A program made the translations under genes and the position numbers. A stretch of 6,779 nt of DNA from Microcaldota archaeon. GTDB taxonomy: Archaea > Micrarchaeota > Micrarchaeia > Norongarragalinales > UBA8480. The notes under the pieces are model-generated. The model did not search any database, was not told where the DNA came from, and saw only the letters and a program-made list of their open reading frames with translations. This document shows positions 1 to 5,714 of this stretch, piece by piece. The stretch covers positions 2,666-9,444 of the forward strand of contig JAHFHN010000021.1 in the NCBI GenBank assembly GCA_023246885.1. The letters are read 5' to 3'. How positions within the stretch are numbered: position 1 is the stretch's first letter; each line of letters opens with the position of its first letter.

Positions 1-72
1 ACTTACTTCTCTTCAATTTTTTGGATAGCAACCATCGGAGAAGAATTGTTCGGTAAAAAGCAAAAATGGTGA
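1..72 (+). CDS. C-terminal tail of an unidentified, probably membrane-bound protein (partial)
   Basis: A reading frame is open from the first base of the window to a TGA at 70-72, giving 23 residues. The visible part has a hydrophobic stretch (FSSIFWIATI) followed by a charged tail with GKK and QK, which looks like the end of a last membrane segment with a short cytoplasmic tail. The next gene begins 15 bases later in the same frame, so the two are likely co-transcribed. A GGTGA Shine-Dalgarno-like sequence at 68-72 overlaps this stop codon, a common arrangement in archaeal operons. Too little is present to name the family. I cannot rule out a chance open frame, but the position and codon content fit a real gene end. 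Confidence 0.5.
   Translation, partial: TYFSSIFWIATIGEELFGKKQKW
68..72 (+). promoter_or_regulatory. Shine-Dalgarno-like GGTGA overlapping the upstream stop codon
   Basis: GGTGA matches the archaeal anti-Shine-Dalgarno core and overlaps the TGA of the preceding gene. The 15-base spacing to the ATG at 88 exceeds the usual 5-10, so initiation may be weak or coupled to termination of the upstream gene. Confidence 0.4.
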
Positions 73-87
73 GTTGATATTACTACA

Positions 88-765
88 ATGGAAGAACCAC
101 GTAAACCTTTTTCAATTTCCCTTCACGTAACTGCATTGATACTTTCAATAATCGTGTTTGTCTTTGGCATTGGAATTGGAAACTATCTTGCTAGTCAAGT
201 TAACAACTCGTTTTACGCTGAAATTGACTCACTACAAACAAGCAACGTGAATCTAGAATTCTTGTCCCTTCTTGAAAGTGATCCTAGCGTAAAGGGCAAT
301 GAAGCTCTTCACGCTCAAATGTGCAATGCAGTTGAACAAAGTGCCCATAGTTTAGGAGTACAAACTGCAGATGTTGGCAGGAGATTGCGTTTGTTTGAAC
401 AAAAGCGCGGCCAAGGTGCTGATGTAATTGCACTTGAACAACGCTATTTTGCCCTTGAGGCACGCGACTACTTATTCTGGAAACGCTTGAAAAACTTGTG
501 CAATACTAATTTGACGCTAGTGGTTTACTTCTTTAAAACAGAATGCAACGAATGCGCCCCTTTTGATGCTGTACTAGCTGATTTCAAGAAACAAAACCCG
601 CCGGGAATACTAATCTATTCTTTTAACCTTGACTATGCGCCTACTACGCCGTCAACTGGAATGCTTTCATCAATCTACAAAGTAGACGCTGCTCCAGCTA
701 TAATAGTAAACGACAAAAAGCTAAATGGAAATACAACTGTAGAAGCGCTCAATAAACTAGTTTAA
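88..765 (+). CDS. Membrane-anchored thioredoxin-fold protein with a CNEC motif
   Basis: This 225-residue protein has a short basic N-terminus and one hydrophobic segment at about residues 13-35. By the positive-inside rule the rest should face outside the cell. Residues 40-135 are mostly helical and polar, a probable stalk. Residues 140-225 look like a thioredoxin fold: strand LVVYFF, then C153-N-E-C156, a helix, strand ILIYSF, and a VDAAPAIIV segment whose P203 sits where thioredoxins have their cis-proline. C79 and C138 are extra cysteines. A role in extracytoplasmic disulfide exchange is inferred from the fold; substrate and redox partner are unknown. The only Shine-Dalgarno-like sequence (GGTGA, 68-72) lies 15 bases before the ATG, which is long. 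No better in-frame ATG precedes it. The 3' end overlaps the convergent 501-residue gene by 9 bases. Confidence 0.82.
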   Translation: MEEPRKPFSISLHVTALILSIIVFVFGIGIGNYLASQVNNSFYAEIDSLQTSNVNLEFLSLLESDPSVKGNEALHAQMCNAVEQSAHSLGVQTADVGRRLRLFEQKRGQGADVIALEQRYFALEARDYLFWKRLKNLCNTNLTLVVYFFKTECNECAPFDAVLADFKKQNPPGILIYSFNLDYAPTTPSTGMLSSIYKVDAAPAIIVNDKKLNGNTTVEALNKLV

Positions 766-2262
766 TTTTTTTGTCCAGTAAAATTCTTTTTTGTCTGGAA
801 GATATTCTAGCTCGTAACCCATTTTCTTCGGCAAATCATAGTAAAAGCGCTTTAATGTATCTGGATTCATCCCTAGCCCGCGAGACCTTTGTATCATTTC
901 ATGCGGCGTGTTCATTACAATTGTTTTCAATCCTTTTTCTCGTGCTTTTTCTTCTGCAAACGCAATTGCCTCTTCATCCCAATTATCAGTTTCTTTACGC
1001 AGTTTAGTTGGAAGCTTATGATTACTATGCTGAATATTATCAATAAACAAATGATCTTTGCTTTGTTGAGTGCGCATCCAACCAACTGCCCTTCCGTCAA
1101 CCGCATGTGCTAAAGTATGTATTTCCTGGCCAGCGTGCAATTCCCCCGGTTTTTTCCAACTTCGGATTTCAACTGGAAAATCTGCATGTTTTGTATCAGT
1201 TTTAACTGTTTCCGCTGCGTACTCGCCGCCTCGATTAGAATCGCACATTCTTGCAACTTTTTCTAAATCTTTTTCTTTTAATGCTTTAGCCTCAAAAACA
1301 ATGAGGCCTATATACCATCCGTATTTTTTACGTAATCGCATTAACTCTTCAAAATCATAGCCAGATGGAGAAGTGATTTCACTTTGTATGTCGGCCAATT
1401 CCTCACTTTTTTCTACTTTTAATTCATGCCGCTTTACTGCATCTGCTAATCTAGTATCATGCCATATGCTTGGAAACTCTGCATAATGGCCTAGTATAAA
1501 GTTAAGCGCAGCTTTTTTATTTTCTTCAGAAAACTGGTCAATGAATCGTTTTACGCGTGCTATTCCTAATTTGCGTAATTTGCTTAAATCCTGAAAATGA
1601 AAATCTGGAAGTTCAGTTATTCCTTTCAAGTTAGCTAATGTAAATCGCAAATGAGGGGTTGCATCTTCGTGCTTGACAATATCCAGTATTTTATACCACT
1701 TAGAAGGAGAAATGCGTTGTCTCCTTAGTGCTGTTCTGAATTTTTCCGGTAGCCCATAACTATCGTTTATATATTCTTTTTCGCTTGGTCTAGCAGTTCT
1801 ATACAATTCTAGCGCTTCTTGTGTATCTGGCGCAGTAGTTAGTAATGATAACAGGCCCGATCTATGCGTTAGTGGCGCGCGTAGCTTTTTAATTACTTCA
1901 ACTGCTCTGTCAATTGTTTCTTCAGGTAAGTGTGAAGTCATTGCAACTAAATTTGCTGTGTGTTTTCTAAATACTGGATAATACTTTACTATTCTAGTTC
2001 CTTGCCCGTGGTGACTTTGCGCCATTTTTAAAATGCTTTTTAGATGGCGACTACGTTGCAAAGCAGTCATAACTGTTTCGAGATTGCCTTCATATTTCCC
2101 AGATTGTAAATATATGTTGAGCGCATCTTCGTTTCTTCCTTTTAGTAATAGTCGTTCAATTGGTTTTGGAATGTCTAAGCCATAAGTAGCAAGGGCGAAT
2201 TCACCGTGTTGACGAAAACGCATGTAAAAACGTTCAGCTTCTTCTTGACGAATAATTGGCAT
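757..2262 (-). CDS. Uncharacterised 501-residue protein: helical N-terminal part plus GNAT-like C-terminal domain
   Basis: I do not recognise this gene as a named family. Residues 1-350 are rich in amphipathic helices. One helix pair (about 35-80, including NEDALNIYLQSGKYEGNLE) looks like a TPR- or HEAT-type repeat, suggesting a scaffold or binding surface. Residues about 378-500 look like a degenerate GNAT acyltransferase fold: strand AHAVDGRAVGWMRT, strand HLFIDNIQ, helix WDEEAIAFAEEKAREKG, strand KTIVMNT, then FYYDLPKKMGYELEY and a closing FYWTKKL, like the C-terminal 'Y-lGF' part of GNATs. The order also recalls a domain with LFIEEIQSDW-type motifs that I associate with phage and mobile-element proteins. 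No clear acetyl-CoA loop (Q/RxxGxG/A) is visible, so catalysis is uncertain. No Shine-Dalgarno precedes the ATG; an internal ATG at codon 14 is an alternative start. It lies downstream of the GT4 gene across two hairpins and may have its own promoter. Confidence 0.8.
   Translation of the reverse strand: MPIIRQEEAERFYMRFRQHGEFALATYGLDIPKPIERLLLKGRNEDALNIYLQSGKYEGNLETVMTALQRSRHLKSILKMAQSHHGQGTRIVKYYPVFRKHTANLVAMTSHLPEETIDRAVEVIKKLRAPLTHRSGLLSLLTTAPDTQEALELYRTARPSEKEYINDSYGLPEKFRTALRRQRISPSKWYKILDIVKHEDATPHLRFTLANLKGITELPDFHFQDLSKLRKLGIARVKRFIDQFSEENKKAALNFILGHYAEFPSIWHDTRLADAVKRHELKVEKSEELADIQSEITSPSGYDFEELMRLRKKYGWYIGLIVFEAKALKEKDLEKVARMCDSNRGGEYAAETVKTDTKHADFPVEIRSWKKPGELHAGQEIHTLAHAVDGRAVGWMRTQQSKDHLFIDNIQHSNHKLPTKLRKETDNWDEEAIAFAEEKAREKGLKTIVMNTPHEMIQRSRGLGMNPDTLKRFYYDLPKKMGYELEYLPDKKEFYWTKKLN
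766..772 (+). terminator. Oligo-T tract after the thioredoxin-like gene
   Basis: Seven consecutive T bases follow directly after the TAA stop, with no hairpin before them. Archaeal RNA polymerase can terminate on T-runs alone, so this is a plausible terminator for the plus-strand operon. It lies inside the 3' coding end of the convergent gene. Confidence 0.45.
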
Positions 2263-2290
2263 AAGGTATATAGGATATTTTGTAAAAGAA

Positions 2291-2298
2291 GTTATTTA
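2291..2298 (-). promoter_or_regulatory. Possible TATA box of the 501-residue gene
   Basis: On the minus strand TTAAATAA lies about 33 bases before the ATG at 2262, the spacing expected for an archaeal promoter giving a leaderless or nearly leaderless transcript. It overlaps the outer part of the first hairpin (2295-2320). The absence of a Shine-Dalgarno agrees with leaderless translation. AT-rich intergenic DNA produces such matches easily. Confidence 0.3.
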
Positions 2299-2320
2299 AC
2301 AAAGCGCCTGCTTTGTTAAA
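2295..2320. repeat. Perfect inverted repeat, 11-bp arms with GCCT loop
   Basis: The arms TTTAACAAAGC (2295-2305) and GCTTTGTTAAA (2310-2320) are perfect reverse complements around a 4-base loop. It lies 2 bases from a second, longer hairpin between the GT4 stop and the next gene's start. It could fold in the 3' end of the GT4 transcript, act as an operator over the putative TATA box of the 501-residue gene, or be one copy of a dispersed intergenic repeat. A classical bacterial-type terminator is less likely, because no strong T-run follows directly on either strand. Confidence 0.8.
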
Positions 2321-2322
2321 GC

Positions 2323-2354
2323 CTTACACTTCGCTTTCCAAGGCGAAGTGTAAG
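2323..2354. repeat. Perfect inverted repeat, 12-bp arms with 8-base loop
   Basis: The arms CTTACACTTCGC (2323-2334) and GCGAAGTGTAAG (2343-2354) pair perfectly around TTTCCAAG. Two or three inner pairs (T-A, T-A, T-G) could shorten the loop. It begins 16 bases after the GT4 stop in transcription direction. In the minus-strand RNA it would form the first of two stacked stem-loops, which could protect the 3' end of the DUF2070-GT4 mRNA or delimit it from the 501-residue gene. Confidence 0.8.
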
Positions 2355-2355
2355 T

Positions 2356-2380
2356 TATAAAACCACGCGGCTATAAAACC
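2356..2380. repeat. Short direct repeat TATAAAACC spanning the GT4 stop codon
   Basis: TATAAAACC occurs at 2356-2364 and again at 2372-2380. On the minus strand this is GGTTTTATA repeated 16 bases apart. The first copy in transcription order supplies the last codons and most of the TAG stop of the GT4 gene. The second lies just outside it, next to the 12-bp hairpin. A local slippage duplication or a target-site-like duplication would look like this, but nine bases in AT-rich DNA may be chance. Confidence 0.4.
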
Positions 2381-3534
2381 GAGCGATAGAGTTTCTCCCA
2401 CTCTATTGTAGTGCGTTGAATCGAGTGCTTTTCGCCCGTTGTCCCAGCATTTCTGCACATTTTTTTGTACTTGCTATTGTCCTTCAAAGCAATAGCGGCT
2501 TCCATTTTTTCAACGCATTTCTCTACATCATTAGCTGGAAACAAGAAGCCAGTCGCATTATTTTTCACTGTTTCTGGAATCGCTAATGCATTTGCACCAA
2601 TGCACGGTTTCCCGCAAGCCATTCCCTCTAATATCCCAAGCCCTTGGGTTTCAAATGTAGATGCTGTTACTTGCCAGTCGCAAGCGGCATAGTATCCTAA
2701 CATTTCACTGTGGTTCACTTGACCAACAAGTGTTATGTTTTTCTTTGCTTTCATCTTGCCAACAAGTTGTTTAAGCTGTGGAAACGCAGGGCCATCGCCA
2801 ACTATTAGCAACTTCGTATTTGGATAAGTTGCATTAATTTTGTTAAATGCCTTAACAACTACGTCAACATTTTTTTCTTCTGTAATTCTGCCGACGAATA
2901 AAAACACGAATTCATTTTTTTGTACGCCTAGTTTCCTTCGGCTCTTTTCTCTCTCTGCATTTGCATTGCGTGAGTTGAATGTGTGTGTGTTGATCCCATT
3001 TGAAATAACTTTTACATTCTCCACGCCGTGTTCTTTTAGCAAGTTGGAGATTGTTTTTGACGGTGCAGTAACAACGTCAAATGGCTTGTATAGCGTTTTA
3101 ATCGCTTTCCAAGACGCGTTAGTTAACAGTTCTTGGTATTGTTTATTCTCAGTTAAGTAATGCGCGGCTAGTGGGATCATAGTGTGAAACGTGCCTATTA
3201 GCGGTAAATTTAATGCTTTTGCGCTTGCGATGCTTGCTAAACTCATTGTAGCCAAAGCATGGCAGTGAATTATTTCAATTTTAGTTTCCTTGCATTTCAA
3301 AATTGACGAATATGGAAAAATTGCTAATTTATAGGCGGGGTAAAGTGGAAACTTCACTCCCTCGTAATAAGTAACTGTAGGTGATTGAAATTTCAATTTT
3401 TCTTTTCGTGTGCCTGGCGTAAAAACGTGCACGTAATGTTTTCGTTTTTCAAGTTCTTGTTTACTCGCAATTACCTGTGATACTACTCCATCTATATTGG
3501 GAAGATAAGTGTCTGTGTAAAATGCAATGCGCAT
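2371..3534 (-). CDS. GT4-type (GT-B fold) glycosyltransferase, glycolipid synthase-like
   Basis: The 387-residue length is normal for the family, with two Rossmann-like halves. The N-terminal acceptor half starts with MRIAFYTDTYLPNIDGVV, typical of GT4 enzymes related to diacylglycerol glucosyltransferases and mannosyltransferases. It also has HCHALATMS (H90, H92) and GTFHT (H117). The C-terminal donor half has VGRITEEKN (R216 and K221, expected to contact the nucleotide-sugar phosphates), LLIVGDGP, and the E-x7-E motif E295-E303 within FETQGLGILEGMACGKP. No signal peptide or membrane helix is seen, so it is probably a cytoplasmic or peripheral enzyme at the inner membrane face. It would transfer a sugar from an NDP-sugar to a lipid or glycan; donor and acceptor cannot be read from sequence. 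It starts 5 bases after the DUF2070 gene with a GGTGA site 10 bases before the ATG, so it is an operon gene. Confidence 0.93.
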   Translation of the reverse strand: MRIAFYTDTYLPNIDGVVSQVIASKQELEKRKHYVHVFTPGTRKEKLKFQSPTVTYYEGVKFPLYPAYKLAIFPYSSILKCKETKIEIIHCHALATMSLASIASAKALNLPLIGTFHTMIPLAAHYLTENKQYQELLTNASWKAIKTLYKPFDVVTAPSKTISNLLKEHGVENVKVISNGINTHTFNSRNANAEREKSRRKLGVQKNEFVFLFVGRITEEKNVDVVVKAFNKINATYPNTKLLIVGDGPAFPQLKQLVGKMKAKKNITLVGQVNHSEMLGYYAACDWQVTASTFETQGLGILEGMACGKPCIGANALAIPETVKNNATGFLFPANDVEKCVEKMEAAIALKDNSKYKKMCRNAGTTGEKHSIQRTTIEWEKLYRSVL

Positions 3535-3539
3535 TGTTT

Positions 3540-5369
3540 TTATTTCACCATTATAAGTGCCAGGAACGCAAGTATAATCGAGCCAATAAATATCAGCGGT
3601 GCAAGGATTTTCAAAATAGCAAAAAGTGAATTAACGGTTATAACCAATTCGCTTGAACGCTGTGGGCCAAGTACTTCGATTTCAATTTCTTTTACGCTTG
3701 CAGTTGCAGTGCAAGGTGTAATGTTTTTAATGGCGGATTCTATTGTTGCTAGTGCTTCGCTTAGAAATACTTCTTTGTTTACCCGCTCGCCAAGTGGATT
3801 ATGCACACCGCTTATGCTGTTAACTGCGTGTGAATCAGTTGTTAAAATATCGACGAAGTCAAAACTATGATGTTCTTTTACTTTCTTGAGCGCCATTTCT
3901 CTAAAACGAGGATCGCAGTTATTTGCATCTATAACTAAAAAACAAGCGGTTTTTCCACGTATGCTAAACACAGCTGCTTTTAACCCGCCTTTTGCAATTC
4001 CCTCTTCCACGCCAAACGCATGCGGTGACTCCGCCACACCGAGCGACAACGTTCCTTTGTGCGCTGTCATTGAATCAATTGCTTTTTCATAATCTCTATA
4101 CGCTTTGGAGCCAGGGCCAAATAAAGACCCGTCAACTTTGCAATTGTGCCTATCCACTATAATTGCGTTTGCGAAGCCTTTTGAAACCACTTTATTTGTA
4201 AGTGCAATGCCAAGCGCTTGGTTGATATCTTCGGTGTTTTGCGGTTGTCGAGACAAAGTCAAAAATGCCGTGTTGTCAACATTAAAGCCAAACACTTGAG
4301 AGTAGTCTTTTCTGCCTTGGAGAAACGCCGCTTGTGAACTGCCCGTGCGTTTTTTCTGTTCTTGAATTGCTGCTAGTGTTGCGTTTTGAATTAGTTTCAA
4401 GTCGCTTGAATAAATTGGGTTAAAGTCGTGATTTGCAGCGCCTTTAAACACAAAGCCAGGTGCGCCGGTCTCTTGTTTCAACCACTCGCTTAGCAGACCG
4501 GGATATTCGCTGCCACCTAAGTTACCAATTGGGCCATAATGCACTTGTGGAACAACGAACGTTGCTTTTGTTTGCTTTCCATGCTTGAAAGATATAACGC
4601 CAACCGGGGTTGTTATAACTTCTCCAGTTTCAGCTAGAATAGTTTCTAATCCTTTGTTTCCACTTACCCACTGGGCAAAAAACATCGTAACTGTGTCGAT
4701 TGTAGAAATACCAAAATTACGTTTTGTTGGCGCATTAATAATAAACACCAGCGCCGCCATTGCCATCAAGAGTATAAGCGAAGCAATTGCTAGTTTAACA
4801 ATTGCAATTACTGGCGAATAGCCAAGGGCAACGCTTGATTCAATAAATGCAAATTTGTTCCACAACACTATAAATGCTAAGTTTGTCAACGGGTGAATTG
4901 GGCATAGTATAAATGACTTTTTTTTATATGCTAATGCAATCCAGGTGGCAGCAAGCCAAATTACCAGGACAAGGGCATTGCCAACAATTACATATGAGTT
5001 TAATTCAACTGATGGAAAAATACGTTTACCTGCTATTAAACCAAACAATATGATGATGCCATAAATAACTGCACAGGCAAATGAAATAAACGAAAAGTAC
5101 TTGAAACCCTGCTTGAATTGCTTACGCGAGACAAAAAACGTAGCTAACACTGCCGCTAGCAAAGCAGGCAAAGCGAGGATAAGTATTCCATCTGTGCCGC
5201 CGTAGAGAAAAGATTCAACTAAACTTTCAGTTTTACCCAAGTCTAGTCGCGCAACTAAGCCGAAAATGAAAGAAACAATTACAAGCCAAGCAGTTGTCCA
5301 CCTATAGCTAGGTGTTTTGAAAAAAAAGTAAGTCAAATTAACCGCTTTTTGGTCAATATCAATATCCAT
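3540..5369 (-). CDS. DUF2070 (COG3356-type) archaeal membrane protein, predicted lipid hydrolase
   Basis: At 609 residues this matches the usual size of the DUF2070 family. The N-terminal 215 residues hold about six hydrophobic segments (near 25-42, 60-80, 93-114, 125-148, 160-176 and 185-212). A large soluble domain (about 215-580) follows, then a last membrane helix (583-607). The soluble domain carries the family hallmarks: QVHYGPIGNLGGSEYP (H277), ANHDFNP (H314), VDRHNC (D406, H408), ESPHAFG (H450), DANNCD and TTDSHAVN (D512, H514). These His and Asp residues suggest a metal site. I recall COG3356 being described as a membrane-associated lipid hydrolase of the neutral ceramidase superfamily; the activity itself is not demonstrated by this sequence. 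The ATG has no Shine-Dalgarno but a TATA-like box about 35 bases upstream. The gene is followed after 5 bases by a GT4 glycosyltransferase, suggesting joint work on membrane lipids or glycolipids. Confidence 0.93.
   Translation of the reverse strand: MDIDIDQKAVNLTYFFFKTPSYRWTTAWLVIVSFIFGLVARLDLGKTESLVESFLYGGTDGILILALPALLAAVLATFFVSRKQFKQGFKYFSFISFACAVIYGIIILFGLIAGKRIFPSVELNSYVIVGNALVLVIWLAATWIALAYKKKSFILCPIHPLTNLAFIVLWNKFAFIESSVALGYSPVIAIVKLAIASLILLMAMAALVFIINAPTKRNFGISTIDTVTMFFAQWVSGNKGLETILAETGEVITTPVGVISFKHGKQTKATFVVPQVHYGPIGNLGGSEYPGLLSEWLKQETGAPGFVFKGAANHDFNPIYSSDLKLIQNATLAAIQEQKKRTGSSQAAFLQGRKDYSQVFGFNVDNTAFLTLSRQPQNTEDINQALGIALTNKVVSKGFANAIIVDRHNCKVDGSLFGPGSKAYRDYEKAIDSMTAHKGTLSLGVAESPHAFGVEEGIAKGGLKAAVFSIRGKTACFLVIDANNCDPRFREMALKKVKEHHSFDFVDILTTDSHAVNSISGVHNPLGERVNKEVFLSEALATIESAIKNITPCTATASVKEIEIEVLGPQRSSELVITVNSLFAILKILAPLIFIGSIILAFLALIMVK
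3545..3549 (-). promoter_or_regulatory. Shine-Dalgarno GGTGA of the glycosyltransferase gene
   Basis: On the minus strand GGTGA ends 10 bases before the ATG at 3534. It is embedded in the last codons of the DUF2070 gene (ATG GTG AAA TAA). It supports the chosen start and translation from a shared mRNA. Confidence 0.7.
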
Positions 5370-5400
5370 AATAGTACTCGGAATAGTTAGTTTTTCACTA

Positions 5401-5408
5401 GATATAAA
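5401..5408 (-). promoter_or_regulatory. Candidate TATA box for the DUF2070-GT4 operon
   Basis: On the minus strand TTTATATC is centred about 35 bases before the ATG at 5369. Transcription would then start roughly 10 bases before the ATG. The short leader has no Shine-Dalgarno, in line with first-gene archaeal transcripts. An 8-bp palindrome CTGGCCAG (5416-5423) lies just upstream and could bind a regulator. Confidence 0.5.
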
Positions 5409-5431
5409 GCGTGTGCTGGCCAGGGAGTTAA

Positions 5432-5647
5432 CTATCTTTTCTTAGGTTTTGTAGCTTGATGCTCTGCATGCGCAAGTGCAGTTTTTAATGAGCCTGCATT
5501 TGCAATGAACTCGCGCGTAACTTGTTCAAAAGAAATATTGCGTTGACCAGCTATTTTCATCAATTCTAAACATAGGAAACGCATTTCGGAATTAATAGCA
5601 GCAACTTCTTCAAAGCACTCTTCAAAGTCCTTTTCTTCCATTTGCAT
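5432..5647 (-). CDS. Small uncharacterised helical protein (71 residues)
   Basis: I do not recognise this protein. It is short, mostly helical and soluble. An acidic N-terminus (MEEKDFEECFEEV) and helix EMRFLCLELMKIAG come first, followed by a second helical part (ISFEQVTREFIANAGSLKTALAHAE) and a basic tail (KPKKR). It has no membrane segment and no zinc-finger pattern; its two cysteines (C11, C26) are far apart. A GGGG stretch just upstream of the ATG at 5647 may serve as a weak ribosome-binding site; codon 3 is also ATG and could be the start. The gene diverges from NMD3 across 67 bases and lies 62 bases before the DUF2070 gene on the same strand, so it could head that operon. It has no long opposing ORF and its composition is protein-like, which favours a real gene. 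Confidence 0.65.
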   Translation of the reverse strand: MQMEEKDFEECFEEVAAINSEMRFLCLELMKIAGQRNISFEQVTREFIANAGSLKTALAHAEHQATKPKKR

Positions 5648-5672
5648 ATATCCCCTACGTGCATTTATTTGC

Positions 5673-5697
5673 GCGGCAAAGGTTAAAAACTCGCCGC
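5673..5697. promoter_or_regulatory. Shared divergent promoter region with GCGGC/GCCGC inverted repeat
   Basis: Between the divergent 71-residue and NMD3 genes lies GGTTAAAAAC (5681-5690). Its TTAAAAA core is centred about 29 bases before the NMD3 ATG. On the other strand its TTTTTAA is about 38 bases before the 71-residue gene's ATG. It could thus act as a TATA box in one or both directions. Inverted 5-bp arms GCGGC (5673-5677) and GCCGC (5693-5697) flank it, a possible operator. NMD3 has no Shine-Dalgarno, which fits a leaderless or nearly leaderless mRNA. Confidence 0.45.
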
Positions 5698-5714
5698 TTA
5701 CCTATAGATTTGAT

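Noticed and set aside
771..1360. Overlapping plus-strand ORFs of 74-96 codons inside the 501-residue gene
   Set aside because: They lie antisense to a long gene with protein-like composition, have no domain pattern, and overlap each other.
2295..2354. CRISPR repeat or transposon terminal inverted repeats
   Set aside because: The two stems have different sequences, there is no repeat-spacer periodicity, and no transposase lies nearby. Adjacent hairpins without a gene between them are not element ends.
2299..2373. UAG readthrough (for example pyrrolysine insertion) of the glycosyltransferase, with the hairpin as a recoding element
   Set aside because: The frame stays open for 24 codons after the TAG, but the protein already ends where GT4 enzymes normally do. 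The extension has no domain, and TAG is the stop of several other genes here.
2465..3160. Plus-strand ORFs of 75 and 106 codons opposite the glycosyltransferase
   Set aside because: The minus-strand gene has clear GT4 motifs over its whole length; these frames are antisense shadows with low-complexity Ser/Phe/Thr-rich translations.
3886..4821. Three plus-strand ORFs of 64-78 codons opposite the DUF2070 gene
   Set aside because: They are antisense to conserved DUF2070 motifs and show no family features or start signals.
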